Assembly: GCA_014898425.1 (NCBI GenBank)
Contig: RCSZ01000006.1
Coordinates: 2,356,001-2,420,000, forward strand
Source of the DNA: Botryotinia globosa
Taxonomy: Eukaryota > Ascomycota > Leotiomycetes > Helotiales > Sclerotiniaceae
Reading direction: 5' to 3'
Length of the DNA: 64,000 nucleotides
A program made the translations under genes and the position numbers. The notes under the pieces were generated by a model. The model saw nothing but the letters and a program-made list of their open reading frames with translations. It did not search any database and had not been told where the DNA came from. Shown here one piece after another: positions 53,406 to 63,325 of this stretch (position 1 is the stretch's first letter; every line of letters starts with the position of its first letter).

Positions 53406-54260
53406 AGCATACTGTGCTTGTGCTGGTTTTGTACCAAAATCATGAGATTTCAATCCTAGAGTTGCGTGCCCAGGACGCCTATTCATCTCTTCCAATAACC
53501 TTGGAAAGCAGTACTCAGATTTTGTAAGATTTCATGGGTTATCGTCTCTTTTATTTCCACTTTGCTCCTTTGGGCGGTTTCGAAACTAACGGACGTTTCT
53601 GTTTGATAGGCTTGTCGCATCCTGGTGTCTACCTTGAGATAACTTTGAGATACTCGGATGCTCGGGTTTCGGTCAGCGGCTGCGGAATTGGTAAGTGGTG
53701 GTTTGATAACACATCGCATGTTGAATGATTCAAGGGGGGGGTTTTTAATTACAGATCTTACTGTCGTAACGTCGTCTGCTCGAGGGTACCCATTGAAAAA
53801 GTTAAGGATCTTACTGCGATACTACTTGACCCTTACATATGCACCAACCTTCAATTGAAACGGAAGACCCAATAGAATAGGTGTAGTCAAGGATTCTTGC
53901 CGTACTCCGTCGCCAGCAAGGAGTGATTCAATGCAGACTCGGTCACTTCACTGTTCTCGGAAGGCTTGATCTGATATGATCTTTTTGCTTATGATGGTAT
54001 GATGGTGCATGCATGAACTAGTTTCCAGTTAATGACAGCCATGACGACCTGGATGCTATGTATATGCAGAACAACATTTGATGAACACCCGAGCGAGTGT
54101 CAACTAATAAAGCATATGGCGTGTTCACAACACCCTCGACTACGAACCGAACCGAACCGAATTACGAATCCATGGAAGCTTCGCACACTCTACTCAACAG
54201 CTAGCTGCTAGTAACCTTTCACGGACGAAAGTACTCACAGACATAAAAAAACTTGTTGGT

Positions 54261-54287
54261 CCCATCCCATCCCATCCCATCCCATCC
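54261..54287. repeat. (cccat)n microsatellite
   Basis: About five perfect pentamer units in the intergenic region. Confidence 0.9.
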
Positions 54288-55070
54288 TATGGAAGGAGGG
54301 AGTTCAAGCATGCATCAATGATAACCAGCGGCTATCCTACCGGCGGCATACATCTACTTCAAGCTTTGACGTCTCTCAATCTATTCCCCTGGAAGTGTTT
54401 CATCTTGGCCTTTCATTTATCTTTTGTCTCTTCTCTGACAACGGCAATATCTCCGTGAGAGCTCTCACGACTCACGACTCACGAGTCACTAGGGGTTCGC
54501 AACTTCGCAAAGATCTATCGTGAATCGTGACATATAAATGATACTCTGTATAAATCTGACCATCTCATCTCTATGCATCCTTTCTCCTTCTTTACCCCTG
54601 ACAGAAACCCCTGAGTGGATCACGAACAACGGTGCGTCTTGGTTTCAACTTTTCAAAACATCGGAACCAATTGGAATCAGTCGTGACCGGCTGTGCAGTC
54701 GGTTATGTTAGCATTCTTTGCCTTGGTCACTCCCTATCCTCGAGCTGGTGAGCCATCCCTTTCTATCATGCAATGATTCTTGGTCTTTATCATCAGCCAC
54801 GATTAATTGGAGATCAAAGCACTCAAACGTCAGGTCGTTGTTCTTTTTCTCTTTCTCTTTTTTCTTTCTCTTTTTCTTTCCCTTGGCCAACCCAAGGTGT
54901 GGTGGTGCATATCCGAACAACTTTAGCAGTCTCCACTTCAAACCACGAGCGAGGTAAGGTTAATGCTTATATGCATTAAATGACAGGCCCAGATTCGGTC
55001 CCATTCCGAACTGCCCAAGACTATTTTCAACGCCATTATGGATTTGATACGCTGCGGCTATCTCATTTTA

Positions 55071-55122
55071 TATCCCATATCCCATATCCCATATCCCATA
55101 TCCCATATCCCATATCCCATAT
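55071..55122. repeat. (tatccca)n heptamer repeat, ~7 units
   Basis: Perfect 7-bp tandem array; frames across it read SHIPYPI repeats and are not considered a gene. Confidence 0.92.
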
Positions 55123-55173
55123 GCTGTGTCACTGTGTGATGGCTGAAAGTGGTGACGGCTGATGGATGATGGA

Positions 55174-55248
55174 TGACGGTCCAGGGATTGGCTGTGAATG
55201 ACGGTCCAGGGATTGGCTGTGAATGACGGTCCAGGGATTGGCTGTGAA
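55174..55248. repeat. 25-bp tandem repeat, 3 units
   Basis: Three identical 25-bp units (starting tgacggtccagggattggct) at 55174, 55199 and 55224. Confidence 0.95.
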
Positions 55249-55765
55249 TGAACCACTCTTTCAGGAATCAGGAACGAGATTAATCGGCCGAATTTTTATA
55301 CAGAGGGAGAAAGGAAGATTGATACATGAGGAGGAGAAGGGCAGATGATGGTATTGGTATTGATATTGGTATTGATACGGTATTGATACTCACATATTCG
55401 TATGGCCGTATCCGCATCCGCATCCACATCTACATCTACATCTACATCTACATACCTCCACCGTCTATTTTCCTTTTTCATTCTAGGTCTCTCTGGGTCT
55501 CTCTTGAATCTCTACTCATCCCTTCCTCTCTCGTACAGTACACAGACTCTCGTGTATTAATGAATTTCATACTGATTGGTGACATGCTCCATTGTTATAT
55601 CTATACCGGTCGGATTTGATGATGCTGTATTTCTTTTACTGGGAATCTATCTTCTCTTCACTCGTTACCCATTCCTTGCTTTGTGTACTAGGTAGGTAGG
55701 TATCTAATCACTCACCACTCGAGGCTTCGTTTCCTATTTGGATGGAATTTTATATTGATTGCAAT

Positions 55766-55774
55766 TTATCTGAT
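55766..55774 (-). promoter_or_regulatory. Iron-GATA (SRE-type) motif ATCAGATAA
   Basis: Exact ATCWGATAA on the minus strand (plus strand ttatctgat), about 1.03 kb upstream of the ferric reductase-like start codon. Fungal reductive iron uptake genes are commonly repressed through such sites by the iron-responsive GATA factor when iron is sufficient. Function here is inferred only from position and gene type. Confidence 0.4.
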
Positions 55775-56059
55775 TCATGCTTCATAACTTTCGCGCTCAA
55801 GAGAAAGAAAAGATCCACTTTCCATCTACTTTTCCATCCCATCCACGATGATCCATACCCTTCCACCATCAAAATTTAAACCATCGGTACCAACATCTCA
55901 AATTGGTCTTTTGTCTAGACTGATTCTGGTCGATTCACCAAATCCACCATCATCCAAATCCACCATCCAAATCCACCAAATCCACCAAATCCTTCGAAAA
56001 AGGGATCCCCCCCGCAGCGCATACCAAGCAAGACACACAAGCCAAAAATATACCTAGCA

Positions 56060-56110
56060 CGTATCGTATCGTATCGTATCGTACATAATAGACATAATAG
56101 ACATAATAGA
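56060..56110. repeat. (cgtat)n followed by (acataatag)n
   Basis: About 4.5 units of cgtat run straight into three units of acataatag within the presumed promoter or leader of the reductase. Confidence 0.9.
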
Positions 56111-56366
56111 CAACATAATATCAACTTCTTGTCGCCGCAATCTTTGCTTTGTCTTGATTGTCTTGGTCTCATTACTTTCCCGAGATCTTCCTTCATTTCT
56201 TGAACAAAGTCCTCTTTTTATTTATTTTATTCACTCTTCCACCCTTTCACTCTCGAGTTTATTTCGAGATATTGCTTTCATAAGTCCTGGAGACTAATTC
56301 TTTGATTTACCAATCACTCTCCATTCACATTCATTATTACAATCAATCCAACACATTCCGCCATTG

Positions 56367-56409
56367 ATTCATTCATTCATTCATTCATTCATTCATTCAT
56401 TCATTCATT
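56367..56409. repeat. (attc)n tetranucleotide repeat, ~11 units
   Basis: Perfect tetranucleotide run about 400 bp upstream of the reductase start codon, probably in its transcribed leader. Confidence 0.93.
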
Positions 56410-56479
56410 TCTATTTTGGATCTTGAATCACTCTCTCTTTTTATATTCAGGAACAAACCAACATTTCGACCCTCACAGC

Positions 56480-56530
56480 ATGTCCCTTATTGAAAAGTAC
56501 ATTACTTTGTTCCCAGATCAAGAACAATAG
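56480..56530 (+). promoter_or_regulatory. Upstream ORF (16 codons) in reductase leader
   Basis: ATG at 56480 opens a frame MSLIEKYITLFPDQEQ ending with TAG at 56528-56530, about 275 bp before the main ATG. If transcription starts upstream, it could lower translation of the reductase. Its presence in the mRNA is inferred. Confidence 0.35.
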
Positions 56531-56589
56531 ATAGAGATTAGCGACATAACAGCAGAAGAACAATCGGACAACAAACCTCGATTTTTATC

Positions 56590-56695
56590 GTAAGTAAAGA
56601 CCTCTCGCACCTCGATGGGACCTTCAAAATCTCGAATCTCGAATCCCATAGACCCAACGACCATATACCAACCCGATTTACTTACCAACCAACAG
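56590..56695 (+). other. Possible 5' UTR intron of the reductase gene
   Basis: A GTAAGT donor at 56590 and a pyrimidine-rich segment ending ccaacag at 56695 would make a 106-nt intron ending about 110 bp before the start codon. The branch site is not convincing. Transcript reads would settle it. Confidence 0.35.
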
Positions 56696-56806
56696 CTTCC
56701 ACAGAGATTTACATAGAAGCTCTTCTACATTGTTTCAAGCCCAACAATACAGACTTCTTTTACATTCGTTTCAAACACCGCAAAACAAACATTAAAGTAT
56801 ATCGAC

Positions 56807-58657
56807 ATGGAGTCCCTCGATCTTCTGCGCAGGGCCGCAGCTGAAGCGACCACCGCAACCACCACAAGTTTACAACATGCAACCACAGCAGAAGCAGCTG
56901 CAACACCAAGTAACACTATAGGAATGTACGCCACCGATTTGCATGGAGTAAATCAATCCGTCAACGACCTTCTACGAGATGTTTTATGGTGGTGCTTAGG
57001 AATCATGGCTTTGATCATCCTTGTCTTTAGAATGATGCATCGAGCACAGTCACATTTGCGACACATGACAGGGATGAATAGTAACGCGAATCAACAACGA
57101 TATTTTCAGGAAAATAGATCGAGTTGGTGGAAGGTCAAGAAACATTTATTGTATGCGCCGCTATGGAATAAACGTCACAACAGAGAATTCAAGTTGTCGT
57201 CAGCGGTCAATATGGGAACCCTCCCATCAAGATGGCATGCGCTACTGTTGATCGTTTACCTTTCAATGAACGTTGCCTATACCCTTGTTCTTGATTATAG
57301 CAGGGAAAACAAATACTCAATCGTAGCTGAGCTCCGAGGAAGATCTGGTGTTCTCGCTGTGTGTAACATGATCGCGCTCATCATTCTTGCCGGACGCAAC
57401 AACCCTCTCATCGGATGGCTTCAAATCAGTTTTGATACCTACAACTTGTTGCATCGATGGATGGGAAGGATAGTCGTTCTGGAGGCTCTTGTACATACGT
57501 CATGTTGGGCATATGTACAACACGCAGATACCGGTTTCTCTGGTGTTTGGGATAAGCTTATGCACGATCCATTCTGTTCTTACGGAATGATGGGCACTGC
57601 TTCCTTTGTCCTCATTCTCCTCACATCCCCATCCCCAATCCGTCACGCCTTTTACGAAACCTTCCTCAATCTTCATATCATCTTCGCTGCCGTAGCCATC
57701 GCCGGTGTTTGGATTCATTGCGATATCCCGAGTCTTCCCCAGAAACCTTACATACGCGCCGTCGCCTTCCTCTGGGTTGCTGATCGCGTATTCAGAATGG
57801 CTCGTCTTATCTGGTGCAACTACAGTACCAAAGGTTGGACCACCGCCTCCATCGAAGCCATGCCTGGAGATGCTTGCCGTGTCACCATGCACCTACCCAA
57901 GAAACTCGATGTCAACCCTGGATCTCACGCCTATCTTCGTTTCGCCAAACTCAACTTCTGGGAGTCGCATCCCTTCTCTATTGCTTGGGTGGCCCATCGC
58001 CCGAAGTTCTCCCCTGAACTCCCACTCAACGAAAAGAGAATGGTTTCCGAAGAACAAACAACGGATATCAGCTTTGTCATCCATGCGCAAACTGGGTTGA
58101 CCCGTCGTCTCTTCGACGCAGCTAAAGTTGCCAGCCCACGTGTTCTGACACTCAAGGCTGCATTCGAAGGACCCTATGCTGGACACCACTCTCTCGATTC
58201 TTACGGTCACGCAGTCCTCTTCGCTGGATCCTCCGGAATCACGCATCAGATTCCCTACGTTCAACACCTTATCCAAGGCTACAACGATGGTACCATCGCC
58301 ACCAAAAAGGTCCTACTCGTTTGGATCATCCGTGACGTCGAACATCTTGAATGGGTACGACCTTGGATGGACGAAATCCTACGCATGCAAGGACGTCGCG
58401 ACATCCTCACCATCAAGTTGTTTGTCACGAAACCTAAGAATCCAAAGGAGATCCATTCCCCAAGTGCGACAGTCCAAATGTTGCCTGGTAGACCTAATAT
58501 CAACCTGTTGTTACAGACTGAAGTTAGGGAACAAGTGGGCGCCATGTGCGTTACCGTTTGTGGACCGGGAGCATTGCAAGACAGCATCAGAGAAGCAGTG
58601 AGAGAAGTCCAAGAACATGGGGTGGTAGATTTTATCGAGGAGAGTTTCACTTGGTAA
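56807..58657 (+). CDS. Ferric reductase-like transmembrane oxidoreductase
   Basis: Single exon, 616 residues. The FRE/NOX superfamily moves electrons from NADPH through FAD and two hemes across the membrane, usually reducing Fe(III) or Cu(II) outside the cell before uptake. A first membrane segment lies at about 57-75 and a ferric-reductase membrane core at about 141-330. Bis-heme ligands fit the usual 14-residue spacing: His216/His230 and His290/His304. The FAD-binding motif HPFSIAW is at 388-394; NAD-binding elements are GPYAG (455-459), GSSGITH (474-480) and CGPG (585-588). There is no EF hand and no obvious secretion signal; the Ala/Thr-rich N-terminus (9-35) may be extracellular. The start ATG has a purine at -3. 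A NADPH oxidase-like or golgi/vacuolar metalloreductase role cannot be excluded. An iron-GATA motif lies about 1 kb upstream. Confidence 0.88.
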   Translation: MESLDLLRRAAAEATTATTTSLQHATTAEAAATPSNTIGMYATDLHGVNQSVNDLLRDVLWWCLGIMALIILVFRMMHRAQSHLRHMTGMNSNANQQRYFQENRSSWWKVKKHLLYAPLWNKRHNREFKLSSAVNMGTLPSRWHALLLIVYLSMNVAYTLVLDYSRENKYSIVAELRGRSGVLAVCNMIALIILAGRNNPLIGWLQISFDTYNLLHRWMGRIVVLEALVHTSCWAYVQHADTGFSGVWDKLMHDPFCSYGMMGTASFVLILLTSPSPIRHAFYETFLNLHIIFAAVAIAGVWIHCDIPSLPQKPYIRAVAFLWVADRVFRMARLIWCNYSTKGWTTASIEAMPGDACRVTMHLPKKLDVNPGSHAYLRFAKLNFWESHPFSIAWVAHRPKFSPELPLNEKRMVSEEQTTDISFVIHAQTGLTRRLFDAAKVASPRVLTLKAAFEGPYAGHHSLDSYGHAVLFAGSSGITHQIPYVQHLIQGYNDGTIATKKVLLVWIIRDVEHLEWVRPWMDEILRMQGRRDILTIKLFVTKPKNPKEIHSPSATVQMLPGRPNINLLLQTEVREQVGAMCVTVCGPGALQDSIREAVREVQEHGVVDFIEESFTW

Positions 58658-59419
58658 TGCGGAGAATGATTCCTAGGGACACATTCCCACATACGTTCTA
58701 AAGATGCCAAGAAGAGCAATCCAAGCAAGGATTACATGACCCAAGAGATGGCAAGTCGAGTGGTGCAGAGTGAGTGGGTGGTCAATATTATTTTCTTCTT
58801 CGATTCTCAGACATAATTAATACTTTTTATCGGAGAGAGCTTTGTATTATACTACCGGACCAAACCACGCCTGCGCTTTGTATATAGATCATATTATGAT
58901 TGAATGAGAGAAAGAAGAGAGATGGTAGACGGAAGACTGGATTCGCTTTTAGCGGGGAGTTTGTTACATTGGGATATCCAGAATTGGCACTAAGGGATTG
59001 GACTACTCGTTCATAGGATAAGAAAGGTAGTCGGCCAGAGATAGTTGTCTTTTTGATTTAATTGAATTATTTAAACCATTCATGATATTGAGATGTGTTT
59101 CTTGTCATTTAGTTGATTGGTGATTCTGATTGTGATGTTGTGTTATATGGTATTGTGATGGCAGATATCTATCTGGTAGATATTTGCATCTAGGGTGGTA
59201 CTTACTGACTTACTGCATGCTAACTATAATTCTGTGATTGATTGGCGCTATGCATCCACCCCCTGCGAAAATGAAGTCATGTCATACATGCATACGAGTT
59301 CGTAGAGCAAATTCAAATACTAGGAATACTAGTCGGTTAATAAATGAAGCTCCACTGGTCTACTATGTATAGGGTGCGATTGCCATGAGGGCGAACTATT
59401 ATGCAAATTCATAGATGTA
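58658..59419. other. Intergenic, reductase 3' side
   Basis: Ordinary composition, presumably the 3' UTR of the reductase followed by spacer. No gene, RNA or repeat identified before the MITE. Confidence 0.5.
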
Positions 59420-59884
59420 CAGCAAAACCTCTCTATAAGGATCCCCCCTATAAGAATAACCTCTATTATTCTTATTTTTTTTTGGTCTCAAAATTTTTTA
59501 AGACTAAAAAAGGCTTATATTCTTAAAACCCTTTTGTAAGGATATCCTTATAATTTCTAGTCCCAGGATTACATATATTCTTATTAGATTAATAAAATCA
59601 TTAGAATTTAAGTTATAATATAATATTATATAAAGAATTTAATTATATTTCAATCTCGGGATTACATATATCCCTATTGGATTAATAGAATTATTAAGAT
59701 TAGTTATCATATAATAAAGATATCGAAATTGTAGTTACATTCACGGAAATATAACCCAATCGGGACTAATCGGAAGTCAATTACTACTATATCGGGATTA
59801 GTCGGATACCTCTATATAAGGATATCTCTATATATTCTTAAAAAAGACTACAAAAACCGGTATCCTTATAGAGAGGTTTTGCTG
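59420..59884. mobile_element. 465-bp MITE with perfect 23-bp TIRs
   Basis: Begins cagcaaaacctctctataag and ends with the exact inverse; the 23-bp TIRs are at 59420-59442 and 59862-59884. TA dinucleotides flank both sides (59418-59419, 59885-59886). The interior is AT-rich and non-coding and contains two imperfect ~90-bp direct repeats (from about 59557 and 59651, sharing ggattacatatat). The TA target and the CAG-starting TIR with CCTC...TATAAGGAT fit the pogo/Fot1 branch of Tc1/mariner. It sits 450 bp upstream of the isopropylmalate synthase start and is far less decayed than the repeats in the AT-rich block. Confidence 0.88.
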
Positions 59885-60129
59885 TAGTTGTATAAAGTAA
59901 TCGTTATTAATCCATCTATAATCTATTATAATATTGTATTAAGAACCGAGACTTTGTGTGACACTGGGTCTGAAAGAGCAACGGCTAAATCTAGGTATAA
60001 TGATGGGCGGAGAATTGATTGGTCGAATCACAGAATTTCCCCTCGCCCCGCGATCGGATTAACAAAATTTATTCGAAATAGCGTCACTTGCAATTGGTTT
60101 GAGTGAGTCTTCGATTGTTCTATGATTGG

Positions 60130-60163
60130 TGACTCAATTATTTACTTTGACAATTCTTATAAA
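60130..60163 (+). promoter_or_regulatory. leuA promoter: Gcn4/CPC1 site and TATA-like box
   Basis: TGACTCA at 60130-60136 is an exact match to the Gcn4/CPC1 cross-pathway control element (TGASTCA), with an inverted CCAAT (attgg, 60125-60129) directly before it and TATAAA at 60158-60163. The group lies 170-205 bp upstream of the isopropylmalate synthase ATG, a typical position for amino-acid starvation control of leucine biosynthesis. No Leu3-type CCGG-NN-CCGG site was found. Confidence 0.55.
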
Positions 60164-60332
60164 TTCCCATTTATCTCTTCTGATTTATTCTCCTAACCAA
60201 ACCATCTCAATAACATTGCTTTTCTGATCGCCCTGTCAAATCTGCAAGATTGAACCAATTTTCAGTCACAAAGCGGAAACTTCTTGAAAGTAAAAGCTAA
60301 TCCATCAAATATAACCCCGCGATTTTGGCAAG

Positions 60333-62383
60333 ATGCCCATGTAAGTCATCACTTCACACAAGTCACAGTGAACTCTTCAATGTCGCGAATACAATTCTAA
60401 TTTCTGGATTCTTCGTAGGCTCAAAGATCCCTCAACGAAATACAAGAGATTTCCTCCCATTCAATTGGCGGATAGACAATGGCCTTCCAAAACCATCGAT
60501 AAACCTCCAAGATGGCTCAGCACAGATTTGCGAGATGGCAACCAAAGTTTAGTCGACCCTATGGATGGTGAACAAAAATGGAAATACTTTAAGATGTTGG
60601 TAGAGCTTGGTTACAAGGAAATTGAAGTCTCATTCCCATCTGCTTCGCAAACTGATTTCGATTTCACCAGACGCCTTATTGAAACTCCCGGTGTCGTACC
60701 TGATGATGTCTGGCTCCAGGTTCTCTCACCATGTCGTGAAGAATTCATGAAGCGAACCGTGGACTCTCTCAAGGGCGCCAAGAAGGCTATTTTACACATT
60801 TACCTTGCTACCAGCGAATGCTTCCAGAGAGTTGTATTTGGCTTAAACGAGGAAGAAGGTTTGGCATTGGCAGTCAAGTGTGCGAAATATGCTCGGTCCA
60901 TTACAAAGGATGATCCCGAACACGCCGGTACTGAGTGGGCTTTTGAATTCAGTCCTGAAACTTTTTCGGATACTAATCCAGACTATGCGATCCGGGTGTG
61001 TGAGGCAGTCAAGGAGGCATGGGGTCCGACAGTAGAGAATCCAATCATCTTCAATCTTCCCGCAACAGTCGAAATGTCAACCCCAAATGTCTACGCGGAT
61101 CAGATCGAATACTTCTGCAGAAATATCACAGAGAGAGAAAAGATTTGCGTCAGCTTACATCCACATAATGACCGAGGATGTGCTGTTGCAGCTGCAGAGT
61201 TGGCACAAATGGCTGGTGCTGAAAGAGTTGAGGGTTGTTTGTTTGGAAACGGAGAGAGAACAGGAAATGTAGATTTGGTCACTTTAGCTTTGAACCTCTA
61301 CACTCAAGGCATCAACCCTGGCATTGATTTCTCGGATATTGAGCGGGTCATTGATGTTGTGGAAATTAGCAATAAGATTCCAGTTCACCCAAGAGCTCCT
61401 TACGGTGGTTCCTTGGTTGTGTGTGCGTTCAGTGGCTCTCACCAAGACGCAATCAAGAAGGGTTTCCAGCTCCGAAAGAACGGAAATCACGGAGACGAGA
61501 ACCGCTGGGAAGTACCATACCTTCCACTCGATCCTCAAGATATTGGACGTACTTACGAGGCTGTCATCCGTGTCAATTCACAGAGTGGTAAGGGTGGAGC
61601 TGCTTGGATCATCTTGAGAAATCTTGAGCTTGATCTCCCAAGAGGATTACAAGTTGCTTTCAGCAAAGTAGTTCAAAAGCGTGCGGATGAACTTAGCCGC
61701 GAGCTTCTCTCACGGGAAATTCAAGACTTGTTCGAGCAAACTTACTACCTCAAGCACAATCCAAGATTCAGCCTTGTCGATTACTCTATCAGTACCGACA
61801 GAAGTGCCTCACCCGTGCCACCCGCTCCAGGCAAGACACAAGATACGACGAATTTGAAGCGTCGATTCGAAGGTGTCATTTCAATTGAAGGCGAGGAACA
61901 CGAATTGAAAGGAATAGGAAATGGACCCATTTCTAGTTTGGCAAATGCTTTGAAGAGCTTAGGTATTGATCTCGAGGTAGCAGATTACAAGGAGCATGCA
62001 GTTGGGGCTGGTACAAATGTCAAGGCTGCGTCTTATATCGAATGTACAGCTACAGGTTCTAAGCAGAAGGTATGGGGTGTTGGAGTTCACGAGGATGTTG
62101 TTCAATCGTCTTTGATTGCTCTCCTGAGTGCAGCTTCAAACGTAAGTTCATCTCGCATCATTAATTGATTTAAAAATATCTAACACAATTACAGTTCATG
62201 GCAAGCAGACCTACAACACCATTACTCCTCAAGGGCAAAAACGGTGTGAGCACCAGCCGTGACGTTAATTCTGATGACTCACAAAAAGAGAACCGCGGCC
62301 TTGCAATTCCTAAACCTACCACCGCAGCAAAGAGTGGACCGGATGCAGTGAGTGTCTTGGAGGCTAAGGTCAATGAAGCGTAA
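60333..62383 (+). CDS. LEU4: 2-isopropylmalate synthase
   Basis: Three exons, 60333-60340, 60419-62141 and 62195-62383, with introns of 78 and 53 nt, giving 639 residues. It catalyses the first committed step of leucine synthesis, condensing acetyl-CoA with 2-oxoisovalerate. The catalytic TIM-barrel domain shows STDLRDGNQ (37-45, metal-binding Asp39), HPHNDRG (250-256, metal-binding histidines) and GNGERTGN (279-286). The C-terminal regulatory (LeuA dimer) domain at about 487-577 is the leucine-feedback region. A Lys/Ser/Pro-rich tail of about 60 residues is encoded by exon 3. The first exon holds only eight coding bases, so codon 3 (ATG) is split by the intron. The start was chosen because MPMLKDPS-KYKRFPP joins the usual N-terminus. 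No strong mitochondrial presequence is visible. Confidence 0.95.
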
Positions 62384-63325
62384 ATTGTTTATTAGTTATT
62401 TTTTCGTTGTTCTGGGGCTCTTTTAAAGCTGCTTTCGTAGTAAAAATGAGGGGTAGCTTTTAGCGCGCCTTCTTTTGGGTTCATGGAGGGGATATATCAT
62501 CTGGAAAAGCGATCAAAAAGTGCATTTGAAATTTGAAAGGATAGGAAATTTGTAAACAAAGTGATGATTATCAAAAAAGAGACCTATCTCAATAGAAAAG
62601 AAATCTTCCTATGATCTGCCTCTCTATTTACAAGAAAGTAGACATGTAGTGAGTGATCTTGATGCTCAAAGAATAAATAGAGCAAGTCACCGGTTGCTTG
62701 GTGTATCATCAATTTCATTATTTATATCTAATTACCACTCACTGTATTTATATTGAATTGATGATTTCTTATCCACGTACGGAGATTTCCATGTGAGATT
62801 GACCAAATCACGTGAATTGCCGATTAAAGACCTAAACGAACCAATTATACAACTCATGGCGGGGACACCGCTCCATTAATGATCAAGTATGAAATTTGAC
62901 TTTGTTGACTTTGGACATCAATTTCTAAACAATCCAGAGACCATTTAAAAAATTCTCTCTATTGACAAGAACTATTGATTCTTTACATTCATTTACTCAA
63001 TAATACAAACAAGACCAAAGAGAGACTGTTAAACTCTTTCAAATTTTATAATCTTTCTTCTTTAGACAGTTCCAGTGACTACAGTTCTGGAGTCTAGGTA
63101 CCTATCTAGCAAAGAATCGGCCTTGTCAATATTACACCCAAGTCAACATCGCTTTCTTCAACAACCGCAAATTCCACCTGCGATCAACAACCCCCCCAGT
63201 TGAATCTCTTCAACCACCTTGTCGCACATCAAATAACCAGGCATATTGTAGAGAGATAGAAATACCTCCTCTGCAATAATACGAACATCTACAAATACCC
63301 TTCAAAACTCGGGAATATCGCAAAG
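62384..63325. other. Intergenic between leuA and KAP95
   Basis: Holds the 3' UTR of isopropylmalate synthase and the promoter and leader of KAP95, including pyrimidine-rich stretches from about 63050. No gene or repeat found. Confidence 0.5.

Larger units (their letters stand above)
52989..56806. other. 3.8-kb intergenic region before the reductase
   Basis: No gene is supportable. Small frames (53534-53728, 54718-54957 and others) lack family features and several are simple-repeat products. The region holds several microsatellites, two ATCWGATAA motifs, a TATA-like element (tataaat, about 54534), an aggtaggtaggta motif (55690-55702) and, nearest the gene, a probable long 5' leader with a short upstream frame and an intron-like segment. 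Spliced non-coding RNA or a small gene around 53500-53800 cannot be excluded. Confidence 0.5.

Noticed and set aside
54980..55619. Small genes with SHIPYPI or VDVDVD repeats
   Set aside because: Products of microsatellites in the intergenic region; frames on both strands follow the repeat unit.
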